64,000 nucleotides of DNA from Fulvivirga imtechensis AK7 (GCF_000331535.1 NZ_AMZN01000027.1:58092-122091), one strand, 5' to 3'. Counted from the stretch's first letter, positions 35,886 through 45,809 are shown. Notes: generated from the sequence alone by a model not told the origin. Numbers and translations are program-made.

Positions 35886-36040
35886 TTTTTTTAATTGTTT
35901 TACTTGTAAATGCATCTTTCATAAGGCGTTAAGTCGGTTATTTCGACTCAGCAACGTGAATGAAACAAGTGGTATTGCAGCTATTTGCGTTATTTAAAAT
36001 AGATTTAAAAAATAATTAACAGGATTTTAATAACTTTAAA

Positions 36041-36076
36041 TGCGTGTTTATGCATGTTTATGCATTTTTATCTTGG
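36041..36076 (+). promoter_or_regulatory. susC promoter with three phased 10-bp direct repeats (probable DeoR operator)
   Basis: Three direct repeats follow without spacer: TGCGTGTTTA (36041-36050), TGCATGTTTA (36051-36060) and TGCATTTTTA (36061-36070). A -7-like TATCTTGG (36069-36076, one mismatch) overlaps the last one, with TTTA at 36047-36050 as a possible -33. A protein bound on one DNA face would cover the promoter. The repeats end 62 bp before the susC start, nearly the same distance as on the other side. Confidence 0.65.
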
Positions 36077-36132
36077 AATTGGTTATGGGTTTTGCTAGTA
36101 TTAGAGAATGTTATTAATCAAATCATCTAACT

Positions 36133-39100
36133 ATGTTAAAAAAATTACTCACTCTTATGGTCATTGGGACCCTCTTCTTCGTGGAAGCCAGGTCTCAGGC
36201 GGTCGTTACTGGTACGGTTACAGATGCCAGTGAAAATGAGCCGTTGCCGGGTGTAACAGTTCTCATTGCCGGTACGGGAAACGGTACGATTACCGATGCC
36301 GGAGGTAACTATAAAATAGAAGTAAGAGGTGGTCAACAGCTTTACTTTTCTTTTGTAGGTTATGAATCTCAAACCATTCCAGTTGATAACAGATCTGTTA
36401 TCGATGTACAACTCACTCCTGATATTACCCAGTTGTCTGAAGTGGTGATCACCGCCCTGGGTGTGGAAAGAGAAAAAAAAGCATTAGGATACTCCATGAC
36501 TGAGGTCGATGGTGAAGAGGTGTCCACAGTTAAGGAGACAAACGTTATTAACTCGCTGGCAGGTAGGGTGGCGGGTGTAGTGGTGTCGCCCAATACTTTT
36601 GGGCCGGGTAGTAGCACCCGCGTAATACTTAGAGGTAACAACTCCTTGACCGGTAACAATCAGCCGCTATACGTGGTAGATGGTATTCCAATGGATAATG
36701 CCGGTTTCGGCTCTTCCAATAGCAATACTGCGAGTGAATACTCTCGTGCTGACTATGGAAATGGTATCGCGGACATTAACCCGGACGATATTGCTTCTAT
36801 TTCTGTGCTGAAAGGTCCTAATGCTGCAGCTTTATATGGTTCCAGGGCTAGTAACGGTGTTATTCTCATTACTACCAAAAAGGGCAAGGCAGGAAAAGGG
36901 CTTGGGGTAAGTTTTTCCTCTAATGTAACATTCGAAGACCCGTTGGTGCTCCCTGAATTGCAGGATGCGTATGGCCAGGGGTCGCAAGGTAATGTGGAGC
37001 TTACCACCGGTAGCTCATGGGGCGCCAGGCTTGACGGAAGCAACCGGCCTTATTTTACAGGTGAAAACAAACCTTACGCTTCTCAGCCGGACAATGTGAA
37101 AGATTTTTTCAGAACAGGTTCTACTGCTATTAATACTTTGAGCCTCACAGGAGGAGGAGAAAATGCAAATATCCTGTTCTCTTATACCAATGTACAGGCC
37201 AATTCGATCCTACCTAATTCGGAGATCTCTAAGCATAACTTTAATCTGAGAGGTTTTATGAATCTGACGGATAAGCTATCGTTTGATAGTAAGATCACAT
37301 ACGCAAATGTAGAAGGTCAGAATCGTCCTTCTCTCGGAACGGAAGGTGTGGTTGCAAACATATATTCCATACCCAGAAATATTGATTTCGATGATCTGAA
37401 AGATTTTCAAAATGAGGTAGATCTAAGCGTAAGGTCTTATACTGACGGGGGAGCGAATCCCTATTGGGTGCTGAACCATGATAGAAATGATGATGTGCGC
37501 AACAGAGTGTTCGGCTTCTTTAAAGTAGATTACCAGTTTACAGATAACTTTTCAGCATTTGCACGCGTAGGTGGAGACTTTACAGATCAAAAGATAGAGA
37601 CGGTTAACCAATATGGGCACTGGTTTTATGGGTCGGGTAGGTTCAACTATGGTACCAGCAAGTCCAAAGAGATCAATGCTGATTTCCTTTTGAGCTATAA
37701 CAAGAACTTAGGGGATATAACGGTATCGGCAAATTTTGGTGGTAACCATCGCTATGAAGAAGATGAAAGCTACTCCATATTTGGGGAAGGATTCAAGATT
37801 CCTACCCAGTCAACACTGCCTAGCGCTACTACACTCATTCCGCAATATTCTTTCCTGAGGCCCAAGGAGGTGAATTCTCTATATGGTTCTGCTCAATTGG
37901 CTTTTAGAGAAATTATATATTTAGATCTGACAGCCAGAAATGACTGGTCCTCTACATTGCCGGAAGCAAACCGGTCGTTCTTTTATCCTTCAGCAAGCTT
38001 ATCGGTGCTTGTCAATGAATTTATCGATAGCGGGCAGCGAATTTTGAACTTTACAAAGATACGAGCCAGTTGGGCGCAAGTGGGTAACGATACTGATCCA
38101 TTCCAGTTGACCAACACCTACAATCTTGACCAGAATGGATATTTAGGACGAACTACATTGTCAAAGCCCGACACACGATTCGATGCTGATATCAAGCCTG
38201 AACAGGTGTCTACCATCGAATTTGGTTTAGAGTGGAAAATGTTCGGTAACAGGCTGTTTGGAGACTTTACTTATTATGACATTACCTCTCAAGATCTCAT
38301 CTGGGCAGTTCCTGTTTCACAATCTACAGGTTATAGCTTCTTCAATACTAATGTGGGGAAAATTACTAATAGTGGTGTAGAGATCCTTATTGGGGGTATT
38401 CCTGTAAGAACACCTGACTTCAGTTGGGAGGTCTCTGCTAACATTGCTCATAATAAGAATAAGCTGGAAGAGTTAATCGAAGACCTGGATAATTACACCT
38501 TTAGCACCACAAATGGAGGCAGTGTAACTGTACGGGCAACAGCCGGAGGAGGGTATGGCGACATTTATGGGACTACCTATATGACAGCTCCCAATGGTAA
38601 AATAGTCGTAAATGCTGATGGTGTCCCGGTAGCTTCTTCCGAGCATGTTTACCTGGGCAACTACCAACCGGATTGGATTGGTGGTGTTACCAACGCTTTC
38701 AGCTATAAAAATCTGTCATTGAAATTGTTGATCGATGCACGCATAGGCGGAGAAGTGTATTCCGGTGCTGATGCGGGGCTAGATGCTTCGGGAGCTTCTA
38801 AAAGAACATTGCAATACCGTGAGGATGGAGTTGTGCTGGATGCGATGGTCAACACTGGCACTGCGGAAGAGCCTGTGTATGTAGAAAATACCACGAGCGT
38901 ATCAGCCCAGCGATATTTTGGTGGGCTTACAGGAATAGCTTCCAACTACGTTTACGACCAGACCAATATCAGAATGCGTGAGGCATCGCTGATCTATAGA
39001 TTACCCGCTTCGTTGCTTTCAAAAACTTTTATTAAAACGGCATCCATTGGTCTTGTAGGTCGCAATTTATTCTTCCTTACAAAGAAGATTGACAATTTCG

Positions 39101-39204
39101 ATCCTGAATCAAGCTACAGTACAACTTCATTCGGGCAAGGTGTGCTGTTTTATAACCTGCCGACTACCAGGAGCTACGGGTTCAGCGTGAAAATTGATTT
39201 TTAA
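36133..39204 (+). CDS. SusC/RagA-family TonB-dependent outer-membrane transporter
   Basis: A 1023-residue beta-barrel that imports glycans with its SusD partner using TonB energy. After a signal peptide (to about residue 22) comes a carboxypeptidase-D-like domain (VVTGTVTDASENEPLPGVTV), a TonB-box region (LSEVVITALGVEREKKALGY) and the plug domain (QPLYVVDGIPMDN, ISVLKGPNAAALYGSRASNG). The barrel ends in Phe (FSVKIDF), as is usual for outer-membrane proteins. No STN domain is present, so it does not signal to an anti-sigma factor, in agreement with DeoR control. It is the first gene of the plus operon. Confidence 0.95.
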   Translation: MLKKLLTLMVIGTLFFVEARSQAVVTGTVTDASENEPLPGVTVLIAGTGNGTITDAGGNYKIEVRGGQQLYFSFVGYESQTIPVDNRSVIDVQLTPDITQLSEVVITALGVEREKKALGYSMTEVDGEEVSTVKETNVINSLAGRVAGVVVSPNTFGPGSSTRVILRGNNSLTGNNQPLYVVDGIPMDNAGFGSSNSNTASEYSRADYGNGIADINPDDIASISVLKGPNAAALYGSRASNGVILITTKKGKAGKGLGVSFSSNVTFEDPLVLPELQDAYGQGSQGNVELTTGSSWGARLDGSNRPYFTGENKPYASQPDNVKDFFRTGSTAINTLSLTGGGENANILFSYTNVQANSILPNSEISKHNFNLRGFMNLTDKLSFDSKITYANVEGQNRPSLGTEGVVANIYSIPRNIDFDDLKDFQNEVDLSVRSYTDGGANPYWVLNHDRNDDVRNRVFGFFKVDYQFTDNFSAFARVGGDFTDQKIETVNQYGHWFYGSGRFNYGTSKSKEINADFLLSYNKNLGDITVSANFGGNHRYEEDESYSIFGEGFKIPTQSTLPSATTLIPQYSFLRPKEVNSLYGSAQLAFREIIYLDLTARNDWSSTLPEANRSFFYPSASLSVLVNEFIDSGQRILNFTKIRASWAQVGNDTDPFQLTNTYNLDQNGYLGRTTLSKPDTRFDADIKPEQVSTIEFGLEWKMFGNRLFGDFTYYDITSQDLIWAVPVSQSTGYSFFNTNVGKITNSGVEILIGGIPVRTPDFSWEVSANIAHNKNKLEELIEDLDNYTFSTTNGGSVTVRATAGGGYGDIYGTTYMTAPNGKIVVNADGVPVASSEHVYLGNYQPDWIGGVTNAFSYKNLSLKLLIDARIGGEVYSGADAGLDASGASKRTLQYREDGVVLDAMVNTGTAEEPVYVENTTSVSAQRYFGGLTGIASNYVYDQTNIRMREASLIYRLPASLLSKTFIKTASIGLVGRNLFFLTKKIDNFDPESSYSTTSFGQGVLFYNLPTTRSYGFSVKIDF

Positions 39205-39225
39205 AAATTATTAAAGATATAGATT

Positions 39226-40911
39226 ATGAAGGCTATTTATAACAAAGCATTCGCGCTTGGCTTGGTTCTGATGATGTCGTGTACATCGGATTTCAATGAA
39301 TTGAACCAACGCCCTGGCGCTGTTACGGCTGATGAGGCCAGTGGCAGGTACTTTCTGACCAATCCACAGTTTAATCTTTTTGCGCCCAACAGATACCCCT
39401 ACTGGAGGGGCCCGTTGATACATGGCGATCGTTATGCAGGTCATTTCTGTTTTGGATTTGAAGGTTCCTGGTGGACCGATGAGCTGGGATATGCCTACCA
39501 CGGAGAATATACAAATGCTACATGGGATTGGCTGGAAAGCTATCTGCGAGACCTGGATAACTACCTTGATCTTACGGCTACCGGTGGCGATTTTGAAAAT
39601 GAAAAAATGCATGCGGTAGGATTGATCCTGAAGGGGCTTTACTATCAAAAATACACCGATATTTTTGGTGAAATTCCATACAAGCAAGCTGGAAATCCGG
39701 ATATAATCACCCCTAAGTTTGACACTCAGAAGGATATCTATGTGGGTATATTAGATCAATTGGATGAGGCCATGACGCTTATTGGAGAGGCTACAAATAC
39801 AGGTAATGCCATTGAAGACCTGGCTGATAATGACTTGTACTACGGAGGAGATCTTCAGAGATGGAAAAGATTGGCAAACACACTAAAGTTAAGGATTGCT
39901 TTGAGGGCATATGGAGCTAGCGGAGCAGATTTTGCTAATGGAGCGATCACTGAAGCCCTGGCTAACCCTTTAATTGAAACTCAGGATGAAAGTGCATTAC
40001 TTATTAAAGATCAGGTAATCTCACAATGGGGTAGTGCAGCCTACGGTGACGTGTGGCATAACTTTGGTCTTGGATCTAACTGGACTGTGAGCAAAACACT
40101 GATTGACTACCTGAGAGATAATAATGATCCAAGACTTGGGAAATATGCCGTACCTGCTGATGGGGGAACTTTTACTATTCCCAAACCCGAAAATGGAGCT
40201 GAGCAGAAGGCTCTTGACCTCATGCTCACCAACCTCGATGACGCAGGGGTGCCCTATACCACAAGCGAAGTAGAAGTGGACGGTGAAACGAAGATTGAGG
40301 TGGTGATGCCTGAGAATATTCACTATGTAGGTCAGCCTTCACGCTTGAACCTAACCAGCTACTACTTTGCCAACTATAGCTTCTTTTCAAAGCCTGCAGA
40401 GATCATTACAAAGGCTAAGAATAGCGGAGAGATATTTCCTGAGCTGATCCTAACATCTGCAGAAGCCTATTTCCTCAGAGCAGAGGCTGCTGTAAGAGGC
40501 TTCGGAGGAGGTGATGCCAATACCCTCTACCAGGAAGGTATCCGTCAGGGCATGCTGCTTTGGGAGGTGGCAGAGGAAGATATAACCGAATTTCTGATCA
40601 ATTCTGCAATAGCTACATTGTCTGGCACTACTGATGATATGCTCGAACAGATCAGCGTGCAGCGATGGATAGCAGACTATACGGATGGCTTCGAAGCCTG
40701 GGCGGTGGTAAGGAAGTCTGGCTATCCTGCTGATGTAGCCGATGGCGTAGATGATTCGGATATCTATGGTTACGGAGAGATCAACGGTGTTTACCCTCAA
40801 AGGATGAGGTATGGAAGCAATGCCAGAAATACCAACGGTACAAACTTAGATGAGGCCATCAGCCGGCAGGGTCCTGACCAGCAGGATATTCCGCTGTGGT
40901 TTACGAAATAG
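39226..40911 (+). CDS. SusD/RagB-like glycan-binding lipoprotein
   Basis: A 561-residue surface lipoprotein (Cys19 in LMMSCTSD) that caps the SusC barrel and captures glycan. SusD-like features are the N-terminal DFNELNQRPGAVT, TPR-type helices in the middle (MHAVGLILKGLYYQKYTDIF; RWKRLANTLKLRIALRAYG) and the C-terminal segment FLRAEAAVRGFGGGDANTLY to QRWIADYTDGFEAW. It resembles the SusD-like_2 group. It follows susC by 21 bp. Confidence 0.92.
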   Translation: MKAIYNKAFALGLVLMMSCTSDFNELNQRPGAVTADEASGRYFLTNPQFNLFAPNRYPYWRGPLIHGDRYAGHFCFGFEGSWWTDELGYAYHGEYTNATWDWLESYLRDLDNYLDLTATGGDFENEKMHAVGLILKGLYYQKYTDIFGEIPYKQAGNPDIITPKFDTQKDIYVGILDQLDEAMTLIGEATNTGNAIEDLADNDLYYGGDLQRWKRLANTLKLRIALRAYGASGADFANGAITEALANPLIETQDESALLIKDQVISQWGSAAYGDVWHNFGLGSNWTVSKTLIDYLRDNNDPRLGKYAVPADGGTFTIPKPENGAEQKALDLMLTNLDDAGVPYTTSEVEVDGETKIEVVMPENIHYVGQPSRLNLTSYYFANYSFFSKPAEIITKAKNSGEIFPELILTSAEAYFLRAEAAVRGFGGGDANTLYQEGIRQGMLLWEVAEEDITEFLINSAIATLSGTTDDMLEQISVQRWIADYTDGFEAWAVVRKSGYPADVADGVDDSDIYGYGEINGVYPQRMRYGSNARNTNGTNLDEAISRQGPDQQDIPLWFTK

Positions 40912-40922
40912 GGGTTGATTCT

Positions 40923-40964
40923 GCACGGACATTCGACTTTCTTTATAGTGGTCGGTGTTCGTGC
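40923..40964 (+). terminator. Hairpin after susD (weak terminator or processing site)
   Basis: GCACGGACATTCGAC (40923-40937) pairs imperfectly with GTCGGTGTTCGTGC (40951-40964), and a weak T-rich stretch follows. It sits 11 bp after the susD stop. Such hairpins can raise susCD mRNA over downstream enzyme mRNA by partial termination or processing. Confidence 0.45.
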
Positions 40965-41018
40965 TTATCTTCATCAACAAAACTCTGAGGAATCAAATTT
41001 TAATTTATAACTTAAGGA

Positions 41019-41048
41019 CAATGCTGCTGTGGAAAAGTGGCAGCATTG
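41019..41048 (+). other. Second hairpin in the susD-transporter gap
   Basis: CAATGCTGC (41019-41027) pairs perfectly with GCAGCATTG (41040-41048) around a 12-nt loop. No T run follows. It lies 41 bp before the permease start and probably adds to the structured mRNA boundary in this 178-bp gap. Confidence 0.45.
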
Positions 41049-41089
41049 CATTTGAATCTAATTACAACACTACTTCTTAAAAATCAGCA

Positions 41090-42532
41090 ATGGATAACAT
41101 ACCGCAGCAGGTAAGCATTTCTGCAAGCACTGAGGCCAGGAGCTATACAAAGCCTTTTATTACGGTTACTTTTCTTTTTTTTATGTGGGGGTTCATTACG
41201 GTGATGAATGATGTGCTTATACCACACCTCAGGGCTGTTTTTGAACTATCTTATTTTAAGGCTGCATTGGTTCAGTTTGCCTTTTTTGGTGCTTTTTTCA
41301 TTGTTTCTCTGCTGTACTTTTTCATATCCGCCTATAAAGGAGACCCTATCGCGAAGCTAGGATATAAAAACGGCATTCTGGTGGGGCTCTTTTTATGCGG
41401 GTTAGGGTGTTTTCTGTTCTACCCCGCGGCTTCCTATCAGATTTATGGCTTTTTCCTTAGTGCATTATTCATATTGGCTTCGGGAGTTACAGTGTTGCAA
41501 ATTGCCGCTAATCCTTATGCAGCTATTTTAGGCAAACCCGCTACCGCATCGAGCCGGTTGAATCTTGCCCAGGGCTTTAACTCTTTTGGTACGACACTGG
41601 CGCCTGTTATCGGAGCCTTGCTGGTTTATAAAGTTTTTTCGGATGGTGATATTTCTGTAGACTCCTTGAAGCTTCCCTATATCATCTATGGACTGGTATT
41701 CCTGGTGCTTGCGCTGATGATAAAAATGGTGCATTTGCCTTCATTTAGTAGTAGTGATAAAATTGAAACAGGGGCTAAAGCCCTTCAATATCGTCATGTG
41801 GTGTTAGGCATGATCGCTATTTTCATGTATGTAGGAGGTGAAGTTTCCATAGGAAGCTTTTTGATCAATTTGTTTGCGCAGGAGCAGATCATGGGGCTGA
41901 GTGAAGCTGCCGGAGGTATTTTTCTCTCTTATTATTGGGGAGGCGCCATGACCGGTAGGTTTTTAGGAGCTATTTCTCTTGGGTCGTTGGAGAGCAGGAG
42001 TAGAAAATATCTGCTTATGTTGCTTACGGCAGTAGCTTCTTTCATAGTAATATACTTTGTTACCAGTATCAGGAACGAAAATGGCCAGTTTTATTTCGAA
42101 CTTATGGCCCTTGACAAGCTAGCCTACTTTTTTCTTTTGATGGCACTTAACTATGCTGCTTTTATGCTCGGGGGATCGAAGCCAGCGAGAACATTAACGA
42201 TTTTCTCCTTGGCGGTTGTAGGGCTGTTACTAACTGTATCCTTTAGCTACGGACAGTTGGCGTTTTGGGCTGCCATTGGCATAGGGCTGTTCAACTCGAT
42301 TATGTGGTCGAATATTTTTACCCTTGCAATCAAAGACCTCGGCAAATATACAAGCCAGGCATCATCTCTGTTGGTGATGATGATAGTGGGTGGGGCTATC
42401 GTACCGCCACTGCAGGGGGCATTGGCGGATGCAATTGGTATTCAGCTTTCCTTTATGTTGCCGGTGCTTTGCTATCTTTATTTAATTTTCTACGGACTTA
42501 AAGGCCACCAGATAATAAAACCACAATCATGA
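41090..42532 (+). CDS. FHS-family (FucP/GluP/NagP-like) sugar permease
   Basis: A 480-residue inner-membrane major-facilitator protein with about 12 helices. The family signature is FFMWGFITVMNDVLIPHLR, then ALVQFAFFGAFFIVSLLYFF and VLQIAANPYAAILGKP; SSRLNLAQGFNSFGTTLAP is also typical of FucP/GluP relatives. FHS permeases carry monosaccharides with protons or sodium. The 4-bp overlap with a ROK kinase and the nearby nagB fusion suggest mannose or N-acetylglucosamine (NagP-like). The substrate cannot be fixed from sequence alone. Confidence 0.88.
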   Translation: MDNIPQQVSISASTEARSYTKPFITVTFLFFMWGFITVMNDVLIPHLRAVFELSYFKAALVQFAFFGAFFIVSLLYFFISAYKGDPIAKLGYKNGILVGLFLCGLGCFLFYPAASYQIYGFFLSALFILASGVTVLQIAANPYAAILGKPATASSRLNLAQGFNSFGTTLAPVIGALLVYKVFSDGDISVDSLKLPYIIYGLVFLVLALMIKMVHLPSFSSSDKIETGAKALQYRHVVLGMIAIFMYVGGEVSIGSFLINLFAQEQIMGLSEAAGGIFLSYYWGGAMTGRFLGAISLGSLESRSRKYLLMLLTAVASFIVIYFVTSIRNENGQFYFELMALDKLAYFFLLMALNYAAFMLGGSKPARTLTIFSLAVVGLLLTVSFSYGQLAFWAAIGIGLFNSIMWSNIFTLAIKDLGKYTSQASSLLVMMIVGGAIVPPLQGALADAIGIQLSFMLPVLCYLYLIFYGLKGHQIIKPQS

Positions 42533-43524
42533 AGGAACTTGTAGCAGGAATAGACATTGGCGGAACAGGGACCAAATTCGGTCTGACTGACAGGGACGGC
42601 AACGTGTTGATCTCCAATAGCATTAGAACTAATGCGCGTGAATCTTTTGATACCTACCTGGCAGAGCTTCATGCTGGAATTGAATCGGCTTTGGCTCAGG
42701 TTGGCGATGGCTATCAAGTAGTCGGCATAGGCGTTGGCGCCCCTAACGGCAACTATTTTAAGGGCACTATTGACGATGCTCCTAATTTGCGCTGGCGTGG
42801 TATTCTCCATTTTATTGAAGAGTTTAAAGCATATTATGATGTACCGATGGCGCTGACAAACGATGCCAATGCGGCCGCTCTTGGTGAAATGCTGTTTGGT
42901 GCGGCTAAGGGAATGAAGGATTTTGTAGTGATCACGCTGGGTACAGGCCTGGGAAGTGGTTTTGTAGTGAATGGACAGGTGCTTTATGGTTATGATGGCT
43001 TTGCCGGTGAAGTGGGGCATGTCATTGTCGATATCAACGGTCGGGAATGTGGCTGCGGGCGACAGGGTTGCCTGGAAACCTATGTTTCGGCCCCGGGCAT
43101 CGTAAGAACAGTGCAGGAGATGCTGGGATGGTCAAAGTCGGATAGCGCCTTGAGAAAGATATGCTACGATGACCTAACCGCTGCTACTATTGCTGAATTT
43201 GCCCAGAAAGGGGACCCCGTAGCCTTGAAGGCTTTTGATTTTACAGCAAAAACGCTGGGTATAAAACTTGCAGATATGGTGGCGCATACCAGCCCGGAAG
43301 CTATTTTCCTGTTTGGTGGCCTGGCAAATGCCGGAGACCTTCTCTTTGAGCCCGTAAGGCGCTACACCGAGGAATTTATGCTTAACCTGTACAAAAACAG
43401 AGTGAAAATACTTCCCTCTGCCATTGGGGAGCAAAATGCTGCCATACTTGGTGCTGCTGCACTCATCTGGCACGACATGGATAGCAAAAATGAACAGTCA
43501 CCGCAAAATATTTCAGCATGTTGA
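42529..43524 (+). CDS. ROK-family sugar kinase
   Basis: A 331-residue cytoplasmic kinase without an HTH, so an enzyme rather than a repressor. The ATP motif GIDIGGTGTKFGLTD, the second phosphate motif ITLGTGLGSGFVVNG, the catalytic region LTNDANAAALGE and the zinc motif (GHVIVDINGRECGCGRQGCLE) are all present. ROK kinases phosphorylate glucose, mannose or N-acetylglucosamine. Given the locus, mannose and/or GlcNAc is likely, feeding ManA and the NagB fusion. The start overlaps the permease stop (ATGA), and its own 3' end overlaps the next GH92 gene by 7 bp. Confidence 0.9.
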   Translation: MKELVAGIDIGGTGTKFGLTDRDGNVLISNSIRTNARESFDTYLAELHAGIESALAQVGDGYQVVGIGVGAPNGNYFKGTIDDAPNLRWRGILHFIEEFKAYYDVPMALTNDANAAALGEMLFGAAKGMKDFVVITLGTGLGSGFVVNGQVLYGYDGFAGEVGHVIVDINGRECGCGRQGCLETYVSAPGIVRTVQEMLGWSKSDSALRKICYDDLTAATIAEFAQKGDPVALKAFDFTAKTLGIKLADMVAHTSPEAIFLFGGLANAGDLLFEPVRRYTEEFMLNLYKNRVKILPSAIGEQNAAILGAAALIWHDMDSKNEQSPQNISAC

Positions 43525-45809
43525 ATTTGTATAGACCACAGCTAAAGATTGCCTGTTTACCTGCTCTGGCGCTACTGGCTGCCTGTAGTCAACCCGTGGA
43601 GCAGACCACTGTTGAAGCGGAAGTCAGATATACCGACTATGTTGACCCTTTTATTGGCACTGCCGCGCATGGCCATACCTACCCGGGTGCAACAGTTCCT
43701 TTTGGTATGGTGCAGCTTAGTCCCGACAACGGAACAGAAGGTTGGGACTGGGTGTCGGGGTATAACTATGATGATAGCGTAATTGTAGGCTTCAGCCATA
43801 CCCACCTCAGTGGTACAGGTATTGGCGATCTGGCAGATATCCTGTTTATGCCGGTTCACCGGCCGGTAGAAGCAGGTAGAAAAGTGCATCCCAAAAATAA
43901 CTACGATTTCAAATCAAAATTTTCTCATAGGAATGAATACGCAGAACCTGGCTACTACAGCGTCTACCTGGACGACAACCATGTAAAAGCAGAGCTGACA
44001 GCCAGCGAAAGAGCAGGATTTCACCAGTACACTTATGATGGATCCGGGGCTCCGGTCGTAGTGGTAGACCTTGGTTTTGCCATCAACTGGGATAAGCCCA
44101 CTGATACCTATTTGAAAATGGAGGAAGAAAGCCTTTTAGTGGGCTACCGCAAGTCCAAAGGCTGGGCAGAAGATCAGCACCTGTACTTTGCGGCCAGTTT
44201 CTCTGAACCAGTTGCCGCTATTGAGATCTACAGCGACACTACAGCAGTAACTGGTGATGAAGCCGATGGAGAGAAATTGACTGCATTGTTGCGCTTTGAT
44301 GAGTCGGTAAAGACTTTAAAAATAAAAGTAGGACTATCAAGCGCGGATATCGAAGGCGCCCAAAAAAGCCTCGCTGAAATTCCACATTGGGATTTTGACC
44401 AGGTGAGACAGGCGGCATCAGATCAATGGGAAAAAGAGTTGAGCAAGATCAAAATCACCGATCCGAACGAGACCAATAAAAAGATATTTTATACCGCGCT
44501 ATATCACTCCAATCTGGCTCCTGTGATCTATTCAGATCACAACCAGCGATATAAAGGTGCCGATGGTAAGGTGCATCAGGCCGAAGACTATACCAAATAT
44601 TCCATTTTCTCGCTATGGGATACTTTCAGGGCTGCGCATCCTCTATTCACCATTACTCAGCCAGAGCGGGTCGATGATTTCATCAATTCCATGCTCAGCC
44701 ACTATGATGAGTATGGCTTGTTGCCGGTGTGGGAGCTTACAGGCAACGAAACCAACACCATGACCGGTTATCATGCAATACCGGTAATTACGGATGCATG
44801 GCTGAAGGGGTATGACGGCTTCGACAGGGAAAAAGCTTATGAAGCTATGAAGAAAAGTGCCGTGCAGGACATCAGAGGGGTAAACTTTTATAAAGAATAC
44901 GGTTACATACCTGCTGACCTGGAAAATGAGTCGGTCACAAAAAACCTGGAATATGCTTTTGATGATTGGTGCATTGCTCAGGTGGCAAAAAAACTGGGTA
45001 ATAAAGAGGATTATGATTATTTCATCAAGCGCTCGCAAAGCTACAGGCATTTGTATGACCCACAGACCAGGTTTATGAGAGGCAAACTTACCGATGGCAC
45101 CTGGAAAGAACCTTTTGATCCGAAATTTTCATCACATCGGGTGGATGCCGACTATACCGAAGGTAATGCGTGGCAGCACAGTTGGTTTGTGTCCCACGAT
45201 GTGGAGGGACTGATTGCACTGATGGGTGGCGAGCAGGTATTTATCAATATGCTGGATTCTTTGTTTAATGAAGATTCCGATATTCACGGTGATAATATTT
45301 CGGCTGATATTTCCGGGCTGATCGGGCAGTATGCCCATGGCAACGAGCCGAGCCACCACATAGCCTACCTTTACAACTATGCGGGAGCACCATGGAAAAC
45401 ACAGGAAACAGTGAGGAAGATCATGGGGCAATTGTATACCAGTGAACCCGCTGGCTTATGTGGCAACGAAGATTGCGGACAAATGTCCGCATGGTACATT
45501 TTGTCGGCACTCGGATTCTATCCCGTCAATCCTGCCAATGGGGTATATACGATTGGAGCTCCACTTTTTGAGAAGGCGGAAATACCACTGACCGGAGACA
45601 CGAAATTTACTGTTGAGGCAGAAAATGTAAGTGAAGAAAATATTTATGTTCAATCGGCTACCCTTAATGATCAACCGCTAAGCAGGTCCTATATCACACA
45701 TGAGGAATTGATGAAGGGCGGGAATTTAAGGTTTGTCATGGGGCCGGAGCCCAATACCTCCTGGGCCAGTGAAGAAGAGAATTACCCCTACTCAGGAATA
45801 AAGGAATAA
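43518..45809 (+). CDS. GH92 exo-alpha-mannosidase (copy 4)
   Basis: A 763-residue lipoprotein (Cys23 in LLAACSQ) of canonical GH92 type. It shows YVDPFIGTAAHGHTYPGATV, the expected acid Glu548 (EGNAWQHSWFVSHD), GNEPSHHIAYLYNYAG around Glu610 and Glu651/Asp652 in CGNEDCGQMSAW. It is visibly close to copy 1 across the whole length (for example VGYRKSKGWAEDQ against VGYRKSIGWAPDQ) and was probably produced by duplication. It lies on the other operon, so at least one canonical mannosidase is co-expressed with susCD. Confidence 0.94.
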   Translation: MLNLYRPQLKIACLPALALLAACSQPVEQTTVEAEVRYTDYVDPFIGTAAHGHTYPGATVPFGMVQLSPDNGTEGWDWVSGYNYDDSVIVGFSHTHLSGTGIGDLADILFMPVHRPVEAGRKVHPKNNYDFKSKFSHRNEYAEPGYYSVYLDDNHVKAELTASERAGFHQYTYDGSGAPVVVVDLGFAINWDKPTDTYLKMEEESLLVGYRKSKGWAEDQHLYFAASFSEPVAAIEIYSDTTAVTGDEADGEKLTALLRFDESVKTLKIKVGLSSADIEGAQKSLAEIPHWDFDQVRQAASDQWEKELSKIKITDPNETNKKIFYTALYHSNLAPVIYSDHNQRYKGADGKVHQAEDYTKYSIFSLWDTFRAAHPLFTITQPERVDDFINSMLSHYDEYGLLPVWELTGNETNTMTGYHAIPVITDAWLKGYDGFDREKAYEAMKKSAVQDIRGVNFYKEYGYIPADLENESVTKNLEYAFDDWCIAQVAKKLGNKEDYDYFIKRSQSYRHLYDPQTRFMRGKLTDGTWKEPFDPKFSSHRVDADYTEGNAWQHSWFVSHDVEGLIALMGGEQVFINMLDSLFNEDSDIHGDNISADISGLIGQYAHGNEPSHHIAYLYNYAGAPWKTQETVRKIMGQLYTSEPAGLCGNEDCGQMSAWYILSALGFYPVNPANGVYTIGAPLFEKAEIPLTGDTKFTVEAENVSEENIYVQSATLNDQPLSRSYITHEELMKGGNLRFVMGPEPNTSWASEEENYPYSGIKE

